Source: Kiritimatiellia bacterium
Lineage (GTDB): Bacteria > Verrucomicrobiota > Kiritimatiellia > JAAZAB01
Length of the DNA stretch: 9,547 nt
Assembly (NCBI GenBank): GCA_018400335.1
Contig: JAGYMT010000043.1
Location: forward strand, 1-9,547
Direction of reading: 5' to 3'
In this document: positions 6,848 to 9,547 of the stretch, in pieces
Layout: each line of letters begins with the position of its first letter
How positions within the stretch are numbered: the first letter of the stretch is position 1
The notes under the pieces: generated by a model
Seen by the model: the letters and a program-made list of their open reading frames with translations, nothing else
Told to the model about the DNA's origin: nothing
Database searches by the model: none
Translations under genes and position numbers: made by a program

Positions 6848-7380
6848 TGGGGCATTACCATCAAGGGTGGTCGAAGGGCTGGAAGAAAAGCACGCGCGGC
6901 GCGGTAGGCGAGTGGTTCGATTCGTACTGGGAAGTTCAGTACATGAGCGAACTCGACCGCGACCCAATGGTGTTGCGCTGGACACGCCATCACAACTTGA
7001 AGATTCCCTATCGCAAATGGTGGGGCGGGCAAGGACGTTACGAACCGGACTTCCTCGTTGAGATTGCGGGCGGCGAGAAAGAAATCAGGGAAGTCAAAGG
7101 GGAACACCTTTTCCGGGACGCAAACACGGCACGGAAACTGGCCGCAGGCGAAACGTTTTGCCGGACGCGTGGCATGAAGTTCCGCGTTGTGACCAAGTCC
7201 TTTGTGAATCCCGAATTGTGGACCCCGGAAAGCAACGTGAGGATTGAAGCACCGTCACCTTCTACACCGCTGCCAGAGGCTTCAAAGACACGCGAGCCGT
7301 CCGGCTGTCTCGGGCTCGCGGCGGCGATTGTTGCCGTTGTCGGGATGATGGTGTGGCTGGGGATGCGGGCGGTTCTGTGA
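6847..7380 (+). CDS. TnsA-like PD-(D/E)XK endonuclease with C-terminal membrane anchor
   Basis: This 177-aa paralogue of the preceding nuclease has its core at about residues 15-117: FDSYWEVQYM (Glu29), RYEPDF (Asp68) and REVKGE (Glu82, Lys84). A Pro/Ser-rich linker (about 121-152) follows, then a hydrophobic segment, LGLAAAIVAVVGMMVWLGM (155-173), ending MRAVL. With no signal peptide and the helix at the very C-terminus, it looks like a tail-anchored inner-membrane protein with the nuclease facing the cytoplasm. Its ATG overlaps the previous TAA (TAATG); GAGG lies about 8 nt upstream. It is the last gene of the + strand operon. A membrane-tethered restriction nuclease would fit a role against DNA entering the cell, which is inference. 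Family assignment (TnsA N-terminal-like) is by motif only. Confidence 0.85.
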   Translation: MGHYHQGWSKGWKKSTRGAVGEWFDSYWEVQYMSELDRDPMVLRWTRHHNLKIPYRKWWGGQGRYEPDFLVEIAGGEKEIREVKGEHLFRDANTARKLAAGETFCRTRGMKFRVVTKSFVNPELWTPESNVRIEAPSPSTPLPEASKTREPSGCLGLAAAIVAVVGMMVWLGMRAVL

Positions 7381-7457
7381 AACCGGCATACCGTATCGTT
7401 TCGCTGGACGGGTTGACTGTAGACTGCACTCCCCGCCCCGACTGAGTTGAGATTCGA

Positions 7458-7483
7458 GCGGCTTCGCTCAAAAGCTAAGCCGC
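7458..7483. repeat. inverted repeat, 7-bp stem
   Basis: GCGGCTT (7458-7464) and AAGCCGC (7477-7483) can pair around a 12-nt loop about 80 bases after the operon's last stop. It may be part of a bidirectional terminator between convergent genes, but there is no U-tract. Confidence 0.35.
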
Positions 7484-7550
7484 GGCACGCCGGGCTTTCC
7501 TTCTTCTCGCCCCCTTGCAGATGATTCTCGCGAGGGATTTCCGCGTCTCG

Positions 7551-7570
7551 CCCGTTTATATGTGAACGGG
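7551..7570. repeat. inverted repeat, 6-bp stem
   Basis: CCCGTT (7551-7556) and AACGGG (7565-7570) pair around the loop TATATGTG. It lies in the convergent gap; a terminator-like role is possible but unproven. Confidence 0.35.
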
Positions 7571-7767
7571 GCGGATGTCCCCAGCCGGTCAACCCAATCC
7601 GAATGAAGGCAGCGAGGATGCGGTTTTACAGGAAGACGACAGGTAATCGTGTTCAGCAGGGAAATCCGGATGATCGGGGACGGGCATGGAATTTCATGCT
7701 CTTAACGGATTTATGCATGGCACAACGCCGGATCGAAAGCGGAAAAGGCAGGGCGCCCGCATCGGTT

Positions 7768-8796
7768 TCAGCAGGTCGGGGGCTGGAAACCGGGGGCGCT
7801 CATCGGTATGCTGATTGTCGCGCTTGTGCCCTTGCCGGGCGCCGACTCGATATCAAGCCGTCCCCCCATTCCCTCCAAACGCTGATGGATGTTGAACAGG
7901 CCAAACCCGCCGTGCCGGTCATTGTGTGCTGTCGTCCGCGCGGCATCAAAACCTTTTCCGTTGTCCACCACTCGAATCGTCAGGGCGCCGTCGAGGCAAC
8001 CCGCGAAGACGCTGAGTTCGCATGGACCGGCATGCTTCAATGCATTCATGATCAGTTCCCGAACGGACTCGAACACGAAACCGCGAAGCTGGGGTGACAG
8101 CGGCTGGTCGCGTCCGTCGTCTTCGACAACTATTTGTGTTCCGTGCTTCTCCTCGAGTTGCCGGGCGAGGTCGTGCAGAGCCGGAATGAGTCCCAGCTCG
8201 TACAGCAGGGCGGGAGTGAGGTCGTACATCACCATGCGGCATTCCTCAATGGCCTGATCGAGCAGCGCTTGAACCCGGCGCAGCTTGTCGGACTCGTCAT
8301 CGAGGTCGGCTTCGTCCAGCGGCTTCACCATGGATCCCAGGTGGATGCCGGACAGGGACAGATTTTGAACGATTGTGTCGTGGATATAACGCGAGATTCG
8401 CCAGCGGTCTTCCTCTTCGACCGTCGCGAGCCGTTCCGCAAGGTCCCGCAGACGTTGCTGGTAACGGATGGCTTCCGCCTCCATCTCGCGGCGACTGGTG
8501 ATGTCCGTTCCGACGCAGAGAATCTCGACCACATTCCCCTCTTCGTCCCGCACCGGCTTATTGGCCCAGTGCACCCAGACCCGCCGCCCGTCCTTGCACA
8601 TGTTCTCGTTCTCGTTGATCGCGTAAAGGTCGGGATGAGCCATGACCTCCCGCACCAGCTCGCGGAGGTCGCGGCCCTCTGAGTCCATCTCCGGAACTAT
8701 CGTGCCCACCACGCTCCTGCCAAGCGCTTCGTCGTCCTGGAATCCAAAGAACTGCCGGGCATACTCGTTGAAACGGCCTGCAGGCTTTAGTCCCAC
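7768..8796 (-). pseudogene. PAS-HisKA_3 sensor histidine kinase, 5'-broken
   Basis: The frame encodes the C-terminal part of a NarL-class sensor kinase. A partial PAS domain (residues 9-101, FNEYARQFFGF to ILCVGTDIT) is followed by a short coiled segment, the HisKA_3 dimerisation box with RRISRYIHD-like sequence (RWRISRYIHD, phosphoacceptor His139), and an HATPase domain with N box ELIMNALKHA (Asn251), G1 DNGKGFD (278-284) and G2 HGGFGLFN (295-302). Catalytic parts look intact. The N-terminus is not: the first in-frame start is a GTG at 8796 with no ribosome binding site, the second PAS lacks its first strands, and the upstream PAS fragment is in another frame. I read this as one kinase gene in which an internal deletion joined two PAS domains out of frame. 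No response regulator follows it here. It could survive as a soluble kinase core only if an internal start is used. Confidence 0.75.
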
Positions 8797-9083
8797 CAGG
8801 TGGCGCCGCGGTCCGGCTGCTCGGGATAATCAAACGGCTTCTCGAACACCTCGAACGGCTCGCCGGTTGCCGCCACCCTCCGGAAAATGACCTCTTTTTC
8901 CGCGTGGGGATAGAGGGCAAAATGATTCTTGCCGCTGAAGAACGCTATGTCTTTTCCGCTCATCCTGGCATAAGTACGGTTGACCCGGACGAAATTGAAG
9001 GCCGGATCAAGATTAGCTATCGCCAGATGCGTGTCGTCAAGAATTTTCGCAAGCAGCTCGTTGGTTGCTTCCAGTGTCCTAGT
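8787..9083 (-). pseudogene. PAS-domain fragment of the broken kinase
   Basis: Read on the - strand from just after a TGA (9084-9086), this frame gives TLEATNELLAKILDDTH, then FNFVRVNRTYARMSGKD, FFSGKNHFALYPHAE and FEKPFDYPE, ending RGATWWD and a TAA at 8787-8789. This is the usual sequence of a PAS sensor domain whose relatives, as I remember them, continue WDWSLQPV; here the codons after WWD are TAA then SLQAV, so the conserved Trp is replaced by a stop and the frame then moves into the kinase frame. There is no start codon before TYARMSG, and the fragment begins right after the ferredoxin stop codon, so the 5' end of the kinase gene is also missing. Together with the kinase frame it is one decayed gene. 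Confidence 0.7.
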
Positions 9084-9423
9084 TCACCCATTCCTCGCTC
9101 TTCACCTTCCCGTCAAGAGAAACCACGATGCACTTGAGCGGGATCTTCCTGCTCGCCGCGGCAATGGCCTCCCGGGCTAGATTCAGCAGACCGCGGCAGC
9201 AGGGCACTTCCATTATCATCACGGTCAGGGTGTTGATCTTTGCGTCGTCTATCAGCGAGCGGAGCTTTTCGAGATAGACATCCTGATCGGAATCGAGCTT
9301 GGGACACGCGATCGCAAGCGCCTTGCCGTCAATCATTTGAATCGCGCCCTCCGGACAGTTCGGTATGCAGAGTCCGCAGCCCGTGCATTTCTCCTCGTCT
9401 ATCTTTATGATCTTTCTTTTCAT
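9079..9423 (-). CDS. 4Fe-4S ferredoxin-like protein with an apparent internal deletion
   Basis: This 114-aa protein begins MKRKIIKIDEEKCTGCGLC and has one 4Fe-4S motif, C13-x2-C16-x2-C19-x3-C23-P. It then passes directly from IDGKA (31-35) to LAIACPKLD (36-44), and later has MEVPCCRGL (71-79) and VVSLDGKV (100-107). In the longer family I know, the same N-terminal motif is followed by a second 4Fe-4S cluster (CDGLGACLGECP-like) and more than a hundred further residues before the CPKLD/MEVPCC part. Here that middle is absent without loss of frame. The ATG at 9423 has a perfect GGAGGA 6 nt upstream (9430-9435), so it is still likely to be translated. It would act in cytoplasmic electron transfer or metal-cluster binding; exact role unknown. 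It precedes the broken kinase on the same strand. Alternatively a natural short form of the family. Confidence 0.8.
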   Translation of the reverse strand: MKRKIIKIDEEKCTGCGLCIPNCPEGAIQMIDGKALAIACPKLDSDQDVYLEKLRSLIDDAKINTLTVMIMEVPCCRGLLNLAREAIAAASRKIPLKCIVVSLDGKVKSEEWVN

Positions 9424-9429
9424 TTTGTT

Positions 9430-9435
9430 TCCTCC
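9430..9435 (-). promoter_or_regulatory. Shine-Dalgarno of the ferredoxin-like gene
   Basis: On the - strand GGAGGA precedes ATG 9423 by 6 nt. It settles the start against the longer open frame that runs to 9546 through the palindromic repeat. Confidence 0.8.
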
Positions 9436-9462
9436 AACGCGGGCTTGCCCACAACCCAGGAA

Positions 9463-9529
9463 CGGCGTGCTCGGAGAGCCCGCCCTACCGTTTTCCCGTA
9501 CAGGTGGGGCGGGCTCTCCGAGCACGCCG
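9463..9529. repeat. long palindromic repeat with 27-bp arms
   Basis: The left arm (9463-9489, starting CGGCGTGCTCGGAGAGCC) is the reverse complement of the right arm (9503-9529) at 26 of 27 positions; the remaining position is a G:T pair. The loop is 13 nt (9490-9502). It lies about 40 bases upstream of the ferredoxin-like start, so it could form a strong cruciform in DNA or a hairpin in the 5' leader. Its translation on the - strand (VLGEPAPPV...GRAGSPS) resembles peptides I remember from dispersed repeats in Kiritimatiellota/Verrucomicrobiota-like genomes. One copy only in the window. Confidence 0.8.
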
Positions 9530-9547
9530 ACAAACTTTCTCGACATT

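Larger units (their letters stand above)
7381..7767. other. convergent intergenic gap without a recognisable gene
   Basis: These 387 bases separate the end of the + strand operon from the end of the - strand kinase. I found no supported ORF, tRNA or response regulator gene. There are two short inverted repeats (7458-7483 and 7551-7570) but neither is followed by a clear T run on either strand, so I cannot name a definite terminator. Confidence 0.6.

Noticed and set aside
7038..7592. 184-aa ORF on the - strand reaching into the convergent gap
   Set aside because: More than half is antisense to the second nuclease; the rest has no motif or ribosome binding site.
7603..8097. 164-aa ORF on the + strand
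   Set aside because: Mostly antisense to the HATPase domain of the kinase; no family resemblance.
8734..8796. GTG 8796 as a true kinase start
   Set aside because: No ribosome binding site and the PAS domain would begin in mid-fold; the upstream frame still encodes PAS sequence.

Overview
The window looks like an accessory, defence-type locus from an uncultured, moderately GC-rich bacterium. Three dispersed repeat types of a kind I remember from genomes of the Verrucomicrobiota/Kiritimatiellota/Planctomycetota group are present: a double hairpin at 61-113, an AAGACGC-type repeat at 262-290 and a long palindrome at 9463-9529. The lineage is therefore only a guess from memory; no ribosomal or phylogenetic marker gene is in the window.

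Left and centre (1-7380, all + strand) read as one very compact operon. In order it holds: the 3' end of a gene that enters from the left; a 55-aa Lys-Pro-Pro repeat microprotein; a possible 34-aa ORF; a 797-aa fusion of a type I restriction (HsdR) N-terminal-like PD-(D/E)XK domain to a P-loop ATPase; a short, diverged copy of the helicase 5' end; a class II Fic AMP-transferase; a 26-aa ORF made of 12-nt repeats; a type III restriction (Res)-like DEAH helicase interrupted by a one-base frameshift in a run of seven G; and two adjacent, paralogous small PD-(D/E)XK nucleases of TnsA-like type, the second ending in a membrane helix. Nearly every junction is an ATGA, TGATG or TAATG overlap or a gap of about 10 nt, so the genes are probably translationally coupled.

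My reading is a multi-gene restriction-like defence system. The Res-type motor lacks the usual C-terminal nuclease, which two separate small nucleases could supply in trans, one of them tethered to the membrane. The ATPase-nuclease and Fic protein would be sensor or effector modules. No methyltransferase core is visible; if one exists it should lie left of the window, and the partial first gene may be its end. The function is inferred, not shown.

The convergent gap (7381-7767) has no gene and contains two small inverted repeats. To its right (7768-9546, - strand) lie the remains of a PAS histidine kinase (HisKA_3 type) with no start, a stop codon and a frame break inside the sensor region, and an upstream short 4Fe-4S ferredoxin-like protein that seems to have lost its middle part. 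The right edge is a 27-bp-arm palindrome. This part looks like a decaying neighbourhood next to the island.
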